The translations under genes and the position numbers were made by a program. A stretch of 64,000 bases of DNA, from the NCBI GenBank assembly GCA_037718865.1, contig JBBJMP010000002.1, positions 434,001 to 498,000 on the forward strand. The letters are read 5' to 3'. This document shows positions 51,047 through 59,843 of this stretch, one piece after another; position 1 is the stretch's first letter, and each line of letters opens with the position of its first letter. Source of the DNA: JADCRZ01 sp037718865 (GTDB lineage Bacteria; Bacteroidota; Bacteroidia; Chitinophagales; Chitinophagaceae). The notes below the pieces were generated by a model, which ran no database searches, was not told the origin of the DNA, and saw nothing but the letters and a program-made list of their open reading frames with translations.

Positions 51047-52735
51047 ATGATAACATGTATGAATACCGGAAAAATCAAATGGATTGTCGGAGTACTTCTC
51101 ATTGTTGCAACGGCAGGTTCTTGTAAAAGGGATTTATTGGATATCTATCCAAGTAACGCTTTGTCTGACCTGACAGTGTTTACAGATCTTCAGTTTGCCA
51201 ACAGGTTTTTAAATAATATTTACGGTACGATGCCAAATGGGTTTGCCCGCAGGGATCAAAACCCTGGTGATGCGAATTGGTCAAGAGGAATGACAGCCCT
51301 GGCTGAGGCAACGGATGATGCCGAGGCAAACAACCTGGCAGGCTCTACGCACGGATTAAACCAGGGAGTATTGCCCACCACCTGGGCTTATGCCGACGAT
51401 TTCTGGGCTCAGAATTATGCAGTAATACGCAAAGCAAATTTGTTCATGGAGAAGATTGATGCGGCTCCCGGCGATGCAACCTTAAAAAAACGCATGAAAG
51501 CGGAAGCACAGTTCCTCAGGGCCTTTTGTTTTCAGGAATTGATCAAGTGCTTCGGAGGTGTTCCTTTAATGCTTAGTGCCGGAACTCCGGATGAAGCCAT
51601 TATAGCAAGAAATACCTATGAAGAATGTGTTAATCAAATTGTTAAAGATTGTGATGAGGCTGCCGCAGCGCTTCCCGCGGTTTACCCGGCCAATGAATTG
51701 GGACGGGCAACAAAAGTTTCAGCGTTGGCATTAAAGGCAAGAACACTGTTGTATTTTGCCAGTCCTTTAAACAATACGGGTAATACTATAACACGCTGGC
51801 AAAATGCTGCAGCCGCATGCAGGGCAGTAATGGCATTCGGTCCTCCGCCGGGTTCAGGTGAGCATGGATTATATGCTGATTACTACCGGTTGTTCCTCGA
51901 TAAATCAGGCAACAAAGAAGTGATTTTCGCCCGTAAGTTTCAAAATCCGAATGTCAATCCAAGTGACGGGGCACGGCCGAAATGGTATATGAGTGTTCCG
52001 GGTGTAGGTGATGGGGCATGGGGTGGTTTTTCGCCTACCCAAAATCTGGTTGATGCCTATGAAATGAAGAATGGTAAGCCTATTTCAGATGTAACATCAG
52101 GATATGATTCCCAGGACCCATACAAGGACAGGGACAGCCGTTTAGACAAATCCGTACTCCATCAGGGGTCAAAATATAAAATGGGGATCATTATTGAAAC
52201 GTTCAGAGGCGGTAATACAAATAACACCAATAGATTGGATAGTTCTAAAACAGGATATGGGTTATTAAAAATGGTGGACACCTCTAAATATGGTGCTGCC
52301 GGCGGTGCCGACAATGATTGGATCTTTCTCCGGTACGCTGAAGTATTGCTGAACTACGCGGAAGCTCAAAATGAAGCTGTTGGTCCGGATGCATCAGTGT
52401 ACGACGCCCTTAATCAGGTTCGCACAAGGTCCGGTCAGCCTGCACTGTCAGGTTTATCCCAGAATGATTTGCGTGAACGGATAAGAAATGAACGAAGAGT
52501 AGAATTGTCATTCGAAGAACATCGCTTCTTTGACGTTCGCAGATGGAAACAGGGATCTTTCTATTTCAGGGAACCCATCCGTAAAGTACAGATCACAAGA
52601 AATAGCAATGGCACATTCACCTATAACTACCCGAAGTGGGAAGATCGGGACTATAAAGAGCACCAGAACATCCTGCCCATCCCACAATCAGAAATTGACA
52701 GGAATGCAAAGTTGACTCAAAACCCGGGGTATTAA
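51047..52735 (+). CDS. SusD/RagB-like outer-membrane lipoprotein
   Basis: A 562-aa SusD homologue. Two close ATGs are possible; the second (51059, MNTGKIKWIVGVLLIVATAG, lipobox ATAGSC) gives the better lipoprotein signal. The SusD architecture follows: RKANLFMEKIDAAPGDATLK, KAEAQFLRAFCFQELIKCFG, ALALKARTLLYFASPLNNTG, FLRYAEVLLNYAEAQNEAV, and the C-terminal RNERRVELSFEEHRFFDVRR with LTQNPGY at the end. It should cover the SusC barrel encoded upstream, so if that gene is truly dead this protein has lost its channel. The FG-GAP/UnbV gene begins 8 bp later. Confidence 0.95.
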   Translation: MITCMNTGKIKWIVGVLLIVATAGSCKRDLLDIYPSNALSDLTVFTDLQFANRFLNNIYGTMPNGFARRDQNPGDANWSRGMTALAEATDDAEANNLAGSTHGLNQGVLPTTWAYADDFWAQNYAVIRKANLFMEKIDAAPGDATLKKRMKAEAQFLRAFCFQELIKCFGGVPLMLSAGTPDEAIIARNTYEECVNQIVKDCDEAAAALPAVYPANELGRATKVSALALKARTLLYFASPLNNTGNTITRWQNAAAACRAVMAFGPPPGSGEHGLYADYYRLFLDKSGNKEVIFARKFQNPNVNPSDGARPKWYMSVPGVGDGAWGGFSPTQNLVDAYEMKNGKPISDVTSGYDSQDPYKDRDSRLDKSVLHQGSKYKMGIIIETFRGGNTNNTNRLDSSKTGYGLLKMVDTSKYGAAGGADNDWIFLRYAEVLLNYAEAQNEAVGPDASVYDALNQVRTRSGQPALSGLSQNDLRERIRNERRVELSFEEHRFFDVRRWKQGSFYFREPIRKVQITRNSNGTFTYNYPKWEDRDYKEHQNILPIPQSEIDRNAKLTQNPGY

Positions 52736-52743
52736 ATAAAAAA

Positions 52744-55700
52744 ATGTGGTGCCGACCTGTTATATTTTTTATTGTCCTGCTCAACTTTGCATGCAGGCAA
52801 AATAATAACAAGTTATTTCAAAAGTTATCTCCATCCGAAACCGGAATCGACTTCATCAATGCTATTCAGGAAGATGAAGCGCATAACGTATTTACCTATC
52901 AATACTATTACAATGGTAATGGTGTTGCTGTTGGCGATGTAAATAATGATGGCCTCGCAGATGTATTCTTTACCGGAAATCAAACACCGTCAAAGCTCTA
53001 TTTAAACAGAGGAAATTTCAGGTTTGAGGATATTACTGAAAGGTCACAAGTTGGCGGGAAAGATGCCTGGAGAACAGGTGCCAATATAGTGGATATAAAT
53101 GGTGATGGATTACTCGACATCTATGTGTGTTATTCAGGATTTGGCTCGGAGCAAGACCGTGCCAAGCAATTATTTATTAATACTGGCAATAATAATGGCA
53201 TTCCCACATTCGCTGAACAAGCAAAGGAATATGGTTTGGATGCAACCGGTACTTATACAAGTCAATCAGCGTTTTTTGATTTTGACAGAGATGGTGATTT
53301 AGACATGTTTCTATTGAACCATGCCAATGAGTTTTATTCTCCTTTTTTTAATACAACCCGGTTGCGCACGTTAAGACATCCTCAGTATGGCAACCGGTTA
53401 TATCGAAATGACAGTGGCCATTTTACAGATGTAAGTACGGAAGCCGGAATTTATGGGGGCGGGATAAATTTCGGGTTAGGCATTGCGATCAGTGATATAA
53501 ATAGCGATGGGTGGCCCGACATATTTGTCACCAATGATTTTCATGAACAGGACTTCTGCTACTTAAATAACAGGAACGGTACATTCAAAGAGGTAGGTCA
53601 GCAGGTCTTTGCCCATATGAGTAGAAATACAATGGGTGTGGATATCGCAGACTATAACAACGATTTGCTGCCTGATGTTATGGCACTGGATATGCTGCCC
53701 GAAAGCAACTACAGGCAAAAAATTTTACAAGGTGCTGATGAATATGACAAATATACATTAATGGTTGACAGTGGTTATGGACATCAGAACAATCGAAATG
53801 TATTGCAGTTACATACCGGATTTACGCCCGAAGGTATGCCTGTTTTTAGTGAAGTAGGACAACTGGCGGGCGTATCAAATACAGATTGGAGCTGGGCGGC
53901 TTTATTTGCAGATTTAGATAATGATGGCTGGAAAGATTTGTTTGTGACAAACGGTTACTTACGCGAATCCACCAATCTTGATTTCATGAAGTACCAGGTC
54001 GCTGAAGCCATGGAAAAGGCGGTTACGAATGGCCTGGATGTTTCTACCCCGGAGACGTATGCCAGGAATATGCCTTTGTATGAATTGGTGAAAAAAATGC
54101 CATCTACCAAAATTAGTAATTATGCATTCCGGAATAACAGAGATCTGACATTTTCAAATGAAAGTACTCATTGGGGACTTGACGAAGAAGGCGTAAGCAG
54201 CGGTGCAGCCTATGCTGATCTGGATAATGATGGCGATCTTGATTTGATTGTCTGCAACAATAACGATCCGGTGTGGCTGTATAAAAATAATGCTGATGAG
54301 CTGGAGAAAAATAATTACATTAAAGTTAAACTGATTGGCAATCAAAAAAACGTATTTGGTATTGGGTCCAGGGTTATTGTCACCTCTGATAGCACTGATC
54401 AGGTTCAGGAAATGTATCCGGTCCGTGGATATCAGTCCTCGGTAGATTATGTGCTCAATTTCGGCTTGGGAAAACAAAAAAACATCAGGGAAATAAAAGT
54501 GCTGTGGTCCGCAGATTCAGCGACCATCGTTCATAACCCGGCCGTAAATACTGTAATAACCATTAAAAAAGAACAGGCTGTAAAAATAGCTTCTGATGTC
54601 AACAGCGATAGCACAGGAGTATTGTTTACCGATGTCTCTACCAGAAGCAGGATCGATTTTATCCATAAGGAAAACTTTTATGTAGACTTTAAGCGTGAAT
54701 TCCTTATGCCCTACATGTTGTCCAGGCAGGGACCGAAAATGACAACAGGAGATGTAAATGGGGATGGGCTTGAAGATGTATTCATTGGAGGTGCCGCAGG
54801 GCAAAGCGGAAAGCTTTATGTACACAATAGTGACAACAAGTTTAGTCCGGCTACTGCACAGCCCTGGCAGGTTGATGCAATTTCCGAAGACGTTGGTGTT
54901 CATTTTTTTGATGCCGATAACGATGGTGACCTGGACTTGTATATAGTTAGTGGCGGTAACGAGTGGTTGATGTCAGGATCGGAATTACAGGATCGCCTGT
55001 ATAAAAATGATGGCAAAGGTATTTTTGTGAAAGTCGACACCGCACTGCCGACTGAAGGCTTTAGTGGCAGTTGTGTCATCTCCGTAGATTTCGATAAAGA
55101 TGGTGACCTGGACCTATTTGTGGGTGCACGAACAATTCCCGGACGTTATCCATTAAGTGGTGGCAATATGTTACTGCGAAATGATTACGATAAATTCAAC
55201 CGGCAGTTCCGTTTTACGGACATCACTAAAATAAGTGCAGGAGAAGAATTCAGTAGATCAGGTATGGTTACAGATGCAGTATGGAATGATATTGATAAAG
55301 ATGGTTGGCCGGATCTAATGGTGATAGGTGATTGGATGCCTGTTAAAGTATATCACAATAATGGAGGAAAAAAGTTTACAGACATTTCCGACCAGTCAGG
55401 GCTGGGGAAAACAGATGGATGGTGGTGCAAAATCCTGCCGGCTGATATTGATAAGGATGGAGACACTGATTTTATCTTGGGTAACCTGGGGCGTAATACC
55501 CAATTTAGGGCGAATGAGGAACAACCTTTGATTACATACGTATATGATTTTAACGGCGATGGAAGAATGGATCCTATTATGACCTGGTATATACAAAATA
55601 AAAGCTATCCATTCAACTCAAGAGATGAACTTGTTGAACAAATACCCGTACTGAATAAGAAGTTTTTGAAATATGCAGATTTTGCAAATGCCACTATCCA

Positions 55701-56130
55701 GGATATTGGGTCGGCACAACAAATAACGGATAGCAAAAAGTTTTATATCTATAAGACGCAAACTTCTCTGTTGATAAATAAAAATGGAAGGTTCGAACTA
55801 AGAGCATTGCCCATGGAAGCGCAGTTCAGTACAGCCAGTGCTATGCTATATAAAGATTTCGATGGAGATGATAAGGATGATATTTTGTTAGCAGGAAATT
55901 TTTATCCGTTTCGTGTTCAACAAGGGAGGTGCGATGCGAACTTTGGTTTACTGTTAAAAGGTGACGATAAGGGGCAGTTTATACCTGTGAGTAGAGAAAT
56001 ATCCGGGCTTTATGTTCCAGGTGATGTGCGGGATATGATAGGGGTAAAAGGCAAAGAAAAAAATATTATTATTGTTTCGAAGAACAATGGAAGAACGCAG
56101 GCGCTTGTTAACAAAGCTGTAAACGAATAG
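52744..56130 (+). CDS. FG-GAP/VCBS repeat lipoprotein with UnbV (ASPIC) domain
   Basis: A 1128-aa surface or periplasmic lipoprotein (lipobox LLNFACRQ). It has many integrin-like FG-GAP repeats with calcium-type loops: GDVNNDGLADVFFTGN, VDINGDGLLDIYV, DFDRDGDLDMFLLN, DLDNDGWKDLFVTNG and, in a second propeller from about residue 660, GDVNGDGLEDVFIGGA and DKDGDTDFILGNLG. An UnbV/ASPIC domain lies between the propellers (~residues 515-615, KVKLIGNQKNVFGIGSRVIV). Such proteins regularly follow SusC/SusD pairs in Bacteroidota and probably bind a glycan at the surface; the ligand is unknown. Confidence 0.92.
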   Translation: MWCRPVIFFIVLLNFACRQNNNKLFQKLSPSETGIDFINAIQEDEAHNVFTYQYYYNGNGVAVGDVNNDGLADVFFTGNQTPSKLYLNRGNFRFEDITERSQVGGKDAWRTGANIVDINGDGLLDIYVCYSGFGSEQDRAKQLFINTGNNNGIPTFAEQAKEYGLDATGTYTSQSAFFDFDRDGDLDMFLLNHANEFYSPFFNTTRLRTLRHPQYGNRLYRNDSGHFTDVSTEAGIYGGGINFGLGIAISDINSDGWPDIFVTNDFHEQDFCYLNNRNGTFKEVGQQVFAHMSRNTMGVDIADYNNDLLPDVMALDMLPESNYRQKILQGADEYDKYTLMVDSGYGHQNNRNVLQLHTGFTPEGMPVFSEVGQLAGVSNTDWSWAALFADLDNDGWKDLFVTNGYLRESTNLDFMKYQVAEAMEKAVTNGLDVSTPETYARNMPLYELVKKMPSTKISNYAFRNNRDLTFSNESTHWGLDEEGVSSGAAYADLDNDGDLDLIVCNNNDPVWLYKNNADELEKNNYIKVKLIGNQKNVFGIGSRVIVTSDSTDQVQEMYPVRGYQSSVDYVLNFGLGKQKNIREIKVLWSADSATIVHNPAVNTVITIKKEQAVKIASDVNSDSTGVLFTDVSTRSRIDFIHKENFYVDFKREFLMPYMLSRQGPKMTTGDVNGDGLEDVFIGGAAGQSGKLYVHNSDNKFSPATAQPWQVDAISEDVGVHFFDADNDGDLDLYIVSGGNEWLMSGSELQDRLYKNDGKGIFVKVDTALPTEGFSGSCVISVDFDKDGDLDLFVGARTIPGRYPLSGGNMLLRNDYDKFNRQFRFTDITKISAGEEFSRSGMVTDAVWNDIDKDGWPDLMVIGDWMPVKVYHNNGGKKFTDISDQSGLGKTDGWWCKILPADIDKDGDTDFILGNLGRNTQFRANEEQPLITYVYDFNGDGRMDPIMTWYIQNKSYPFNSRDELVEQIPVLNKKFLKYADFANATIQDIGSAQQITDSKKFYIYKTQTSLLINKNGRFELRALPMEAQFSTASAMLYKDFDGDDKDDILLAGNFYPFRVQQGRCDANFGLLLKGDDKGQFIPVSREISGLYVPGDVRDMIGVKGKEKNIIIVSKNNGRTQALVNKAVNE

Positions 56131-56151
56131 CATGAATACTGTACTGCTTTC

Positions 56152-56350
56152 CGGAAGTTATCTTCGTGACTCTTTGTGGATACTTTGTGACCTTAGTGGT
56201 AAAAGAAACCACAAAGAAACACAAAGATATAAACACAAAGAGGCGCAAAGGATTTGTGTATTGTATATTACAATATGACCGAGTATCGGAAGTTATCTTT
56301 GTGACTCTTTGTGGATACTTTGTGACTCTTTGTGACCTTAGTGGTTAAAT
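56152..56350. repeat. Dispersed TTTGTG-type palindromic repeat, two copies
   Basis: Two direct copies begin CGGAAGTTATCTTCGTGACT (56152) and CGGAAGTTATCTTTGTGACT (56287) and continue CTTTGTGGATACTTTGTGA to CCTTAGTGGT. The first is followed by the inverted arm (AACCACAAAGAAACACAAAG, then ACACAAAGAGGCGCAAAGG), so each unit can fold into a long hairpin. No protein is encoded; frames through it read VTLCGYFVTL-like artefacts. I know this CTTTGTG sequence type as a common intergenic repeat in Bacteroidota; its number in this genome must be counted. Confidence 0.75.
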
Positions 56351-56377
56351 AAACCACCTATTAAAATAATTATCTCT

Positions 56378-57682
56378 ATGGCAAATTTTCATGTAATCTT
56401 ATTCATTAGCTTTCTCTTGCTTTCTGTTTATGGTAAAGCACAAACGAACAGTTCAACGACAACGAATAAGGCTATCAAGGTAGAAGTACGAATGGTGGAT
56501 AGCAGCTATCAGTTATTCAGAGACGGACAGCCCTATTTTATAAAAGGAGCTGGTGGCAGTAGTTATCCGGATCGCATAGCTGCCTACGGCGGCAACTCTA
56601 TCCGCACCTGGGGAAGTCGTGATGGACAAAAAATCCTTGATTCCGCTCATAAACATGGATTAACCGTACTTATGGGATTGAGTCTTACACCTGAACGGCA
56701 CAATTTTGATTATGATGATACGGCAGCTGTACGGAAACAGTTTGATAGGGTTAAAGCCGAAGTGTTGAGGTATAAAGATCATCCTGCATTACTTGTCTGG
56801 GGTATTGGCAATGAATTAAATCTTCAATATAAAAATCCAAAAGTTTGGAATGCTGTAAATGATATAGCCAAGCTGATCCATCAGGTAGATCCTAATCATC
56901 CGGCCAGTACGGTGCTGGCAGGTATCAATAAAAGAGAAGTAGACTATATCAAAGCACAATGCCCGGATATTGATATTCTTTCCATCAATACATATGGTGG
57001 ATTAGCCACCCTGCCACGTCAGGTTATAGCTGTAGGTTGGGAAGGTCCATATATGGTTACCGAATGGGGGCCAACAGGTCATTGGGAAGGTTTGCAGACG
57101 GCCTGGAAGCAACCGATTGAAGAAACCAGTAGCGAAAAAGCTGCTGTATATAAGAGCCGTTATGAATATTCAGTGGAAAGAGATAAAGCAAAATGTCTTG
57201 GATCATACGTTTTCCTGTGGGGACAAAAGCAGGAACGTACACCAACATGGTACGGATTATTTACAGAAAAAGGTGAAGAGTCAGAAGTAATGGATGTCAT
57301 GCAATACCTCTGGACAGGAACCTGGCCCGCCAATCAGGCTCCGCACATATACTCTTTGCAAATCGATAAGAAAAAAGCGGTGGATAATGTTTACCTCAAA
57401 CCAAATTCAAACTATACTGCCTTAGCTGCTGTGGTTGATCCGGATAACGACAAACTTACTTACCGCTGGGAACTATTGCCTGAGCCAACAAAAGTTGGCG
57501 AGGGGGGTGATTTTGAAGAAAGACCAAAACCGGTAGACAATACGCTATTGGATAACACAGCTAACGGAAAGATCACGTTAAGAGCTCCAGGGAGGGAGGG
57601 TGCTTATCGATTGTTTGTTTATGCAACGGATGGGAATAACAATATAGCAACGGCAAATATTCCTTTCTTTATCAGGAATTAG
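56378..57682 (+). CDS. Glycoside hydrolase-like TIM-barrel protein (clan GH-A type)
   Basis: A 434-aa secreted protein (signal ending YGKAQ). The (beta/alpha)8 barrel resembles the catalytic domain of GH2/GH5-like enzymes: PYFIKGAGGSSYPDRIAAYG, GNSIRTWGS, HGLTVLMGLSL, then the acid/base glutamate in WGIGNELNLQ (Glu146) and the nucleophile in YMVTEWGPTGHW (Glu229). The last ~110 residues are a beta-sandwich (VVDPDNDKLTYRWELLPEPT, LRAPGREGAYRLFVYATDGN), Ig/PKD-like. It probably cuts the glycan bound by the SusD and FG-GAP proteins encoded upstream; the substrate is unknown. A transglycosylase role is an alternative. Confidence 0.85.
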   Translation: MANFHVILFISFLLLSVYGKAQTNSSTTTNKAIKVEVRMVDSSYQLFRDGQPYFIKGAGGSSYPDRIAAYGGNSIRTWGSRDGQKILDSAHKHGLTVLMGLSLTPERHNFDYDDTAAVRKQFDRVKAEVLRYKDHPALLVWGIGNELNLQYKNPKVWNAVNDIAKLIHQVDPNHPASTVLAGINKREVDYIKAQCPDIDILSINTYGGLATLPRQVIAVGWEGPYMVTEWGPTGHWEGLQTAWKQPIEETSSEKAAVYKSRYEYSVERDKAKCLGSYVFLWGQKQERTPTWYGLFTEKGEESEVMDVMQYLWTGTWPANQAPHIYSLQIDKKKAVDNVYLKPNSNYTALAAVVDPDNDKLTYRWELLPEPTKVGEGGDFEERPKPVDNTLLDNTANGKITLRAPGREGAYRLFVYATDGNNNIATANIPFFIRN

Positions 57683-58033
57683 ATACTTGATGGCACGTTA
57701 TCTTTAAGGCGTGATGCATCTCTGCCATCTGGTGCAAAATTGGATGTTTCTGTTATCTTATATTGTCCAGTTAATGTAATCTATGTTGAAAGCGAAGCCT
57801 GGAAAAATTTTTATATTTTTCAAAATTTAAATTAAGTGCATAATAGCTGAAGACTTTGAAGGATGCAATTGTTACAACTTCTATTGGAAAATTCCAGGAG
57901 GTAAATGCTTCAATTAAAGTAGGTAGAATTTAATACTTTAACTTTCATAAGAACAATCTATTGAATGTTAAGACAAAATTGGTGGAAAATACTATGTGTT
58001 ATCTTACTTACTTTAACTATTATCATCGGATTA
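57683..58033. other. Gene-free A/T-rich region
   Basis: About 350 bp after the hydrolase gene. Only short chance frames are present, and no strong hairpin, tRNA or repeat was found. It borders the decayed minus-strand genes to the right. Confidence 0.5.
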
Positions 58034-58170
58034 CTAATTCCGGTTCCTGCTATATCCTACCAGATCCCCCAGGCAATAAATGGCATCAGGAGCTTTCTGA
58101 TCAACATCTGCAAAGAAGGCTTCCAGTGCTGGAAGGTTCGCGTGTATATCGCTAATAGGGCAATTCTCAT
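58034..58170 (-). pseudogene. Metallophosphoesterase remnant (5' part only)
   Basis: On the minus strand ATG at 58168-58170 opens MRIAL, and after a one-base shift the frame continues ISDIHANLPALEAFFADVDQ and APDAIYCLGDLVGY, the unmistakable start of the YfcE/Calcineurin-like phosphoesterase family, with metal-binding Asp/His (SDIHAN) and Asp (GDLVG). The frame ends at TAG 58034-58036 after only ~45 codons; the normal length is about 240. The second half of the metal site is gone, so the gene is dead. It lies 5 bp behind the stop of the phosphatase fragment, so the two were probably once one operon. Confidence 0.7.
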
Positions 58171-58175
58171 GTTTA

Positions 58176-59155
58176 TTATTTTTCAAGCAAAGTATAAATT
58201 GGATTGCCACTAGCTCCATTCGGTGCTGTGCACCCTAACAGTAATGCTAGCGTAGGCGCAATATCAGGTATCTCTGTTCTTTGATAAGAGATGCCCTTCC
58301 TTATTCTCCAACCCAGCCAAAGTAGTGGAACATGCGTATCGTATGTAAATGGGCTTCCATGAGTTGTTCCTCCTTGTATGTAGCCTTCACCAATCCATCC
58401 CGGTTGGGATGCTAATATCAGATCTCCGCTTCTTCTTGGATTATAACCGTTTCTCATTAGTTCACATTCTCTTTTTACCCAGGCACATTGTCCGAGGTCG
58501 GCAGCAAGCATGACATCATAAATACCCTGCAGGCTATCTATATTTCTTTTACAGATTTCCAGCAGTCTTTTTAGATCTATCTTATTTTTATCAACTATTG
58601 CATGGTTCATAAATATCTGGAGGTTGCTGATGTTTTCAATTATACCGGCAAACCCGAATTCCTTTTCCAGCGCTCTATTGAACTGAGCTTTAATTTTTGA
58701 TTCAGAATAGTATCCTGTATTGCTTTTGACATATGCAGGGATATCAGCAGCGCCATGATCTGCGGTGAGGAATATTATTACATTACCCATTCCGAACTTT
58801 TTGTCTAGGTACTTAAAAAATCTTTGCAGTTCCAAGTCGAGCCTTAGATAAATATCATGTATTTCGCGGCTTTGAGCGCCAACCTGATGACCGATATAAT
58901 CGGGTGATGAAAAACTAACAGTAAGCATATCTGGAACTAAATTCATTCCTAGTTTTTCACCTTCAATCGTTGCAATAGCAAAATCAGCCATCAGCGTATT
59001 ACCATAAGGGGTACTTGCAATAAGGCCGACACCACTTTCAGCCTGCATCTTTTTAAGATCATAGGGAAACACAGCCGATAATTGTCGTTTATATGGCTTT
59101 TCATAAGGAGCCTCGTCAGGTTCCGGGTAATTTTTTTCAAGTAATAACAGGCACT
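58176..59155 (-). pseudogene. PafA-type alkaline phosphatase, 3' part (N-terminal third missing)
   Basis: About 325 residues of a PafA/nucleotide-pyrophosphatase-like phosphatase are preserved: FPYDLKKMQAESGVGLIAST, PYGNTLMADFAIATIEGEKL, VSFSSPDYIGHQVGAQSREI, VIIFLTADHGAADIPAY and GGTTHGSPFTYDTHVPLLW. The metal ligands of the second half (Asp and His in SSPDYIGH and TADHG, His in TTHGSPF) are intact, but the first ~220 residues with the nucleophile Thr and its metal Asp are absent. Upstream of about 59155 the same strand encodes a different protein, so a deletion or rearrangement removed the 5' part. Without the nucleophile no phosphatase activity is expected. Confidence 0.82.
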
Positions 59156-59503
59156 CCATTTGGATGTGAACTTATATTTTAAATGCAGCGGTACTTCTAC
59201 AAAATGATAATCATCCGTCCAGGAAACCAGCAATTCGGTCTCAAAATTTAATTTGCCACTTAATTCAGTATCGGCAAAAAAACTCCCGTAAAGTTCATTT
59301 CCGGTATAGCCTGTTTTTGCACCGATCGTTTCATAACCGTTTACAATACTTCGATTATAGCCGCCTTTAAAACCAAAGGTGGTGATGTGGATTCTGGCTT
59401 TTTTTGCTTGGGCTGTTGTTTCAGCCTTTATTTGTGCGGGTTCAGACTGCCCAAACCCTGCAACAAATGAAAGCAGTATGATAGATAGCAGTAAAGTTTT
59501 CAT
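59155..59503 (-). pseudogene. Outer-membrane beta-barrel (porin-like) protein, 5' fragment fused to phosphatase remnant
   Basis: The frame starts with a good signal peptide (MKTLLLSIILLSFVAGFGQS), then HITTFGFKGGYNRSIVN, LYGSFFADTELSGKLNFETE and VEVPLHLKYKFTSKW, the pattern of the PorT/OMP beta-barrel family (about 200 residues normally). After about codon 116 (KWSA) it runs into the phosphatase sequence in a wrong frame (CYYLKKITRNL), with a chance stop far inside. So only the first half of the barrel remains and a folded barrel is unlikely. The junction near 59155-59165 marks a deletion between two minus-strand genes. Confidence 0.7.
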
Positions 59504-59634
59504 ACTTAATTTATTTTAGTTGCTAAGGCCCACTCGTAAGTTCTTTTCATAACGATGAAGGGTTTAGAGAAATTGCATACTTCCAAAGCAGACCTTATAG
59601 GAGGAGCTAACGAAGGAAAATACAAAGTTATTTC
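59504..59634. other. Short spacer with a 47-codon plus-strand frame
   Basis: Between the barrel fragment start and the attC-like site. A plus-strand frame ATG 59555 to TGA 59698 reads MKGLEKLHTSKADLIGGANE and then GKYKVISANEKALAMAGQLR; it crosses the left arm of the hairpin site. It looks protein-like, but has no known relative and could be a remnant or chance. GCTAAC occurs at 59606 and again at 59636. Confidence 0.3.
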
Positions 59635-59828
59635 CGCTAACGAAAAAGCATTGGCGATGGCAGGGCAATTAAGATGTCCCGCCCGGAACCGCTGCTGATT
59701 AAAAATATACTGTTCAAGATAGCAACTAAAAGCTGAATTAATGGCGTCCTGTTGGAAACAAATTCCGATATTGATATATAGATCATTGTTGAATGTCAGG
59801 CGCTGCTATTGCCAATGCGGCGTTAGCA
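59635..59828. repeat. attC-like imperfect hairpin site, 3' side of the AIPR gene
   Basis: On the plus strand CGCTAAC (59635-59641), spacer GAAAAA, arm GCATTGGCGATGGCAGGGCA (59648-59667), a ~130-nt middle, the opposite arm (59799-59818), spacer GGC and GTTAGCA (59822-59828). The two 20-nt arms pair at 16 positions plus two G-T pairs. AAC at one end, GTT at the other and short spacers to imperfect arms are the layout of integron attC recombination sites, though the outer boxes do not match the strict RYYYAAC/GTTRRRY consensus and the site is long. Confidence 0.45.
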
Positions 59829-59843
59829 GCATACCCTTGTAAG

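Noticed and set aside
56166..56348. Plus-strand 60-codon frame through the CTTTGTG repeat
   Set aside because: The translation only reflects the repeated nucleotide sequence (VTLCGYFVTL twice).
57961..58213. Plus-strand frames of 64 and 82 codons
   Set aside because: They are antisense to the metallophosphoesterase remnant, which shows real conserved motifs on the minus strand.
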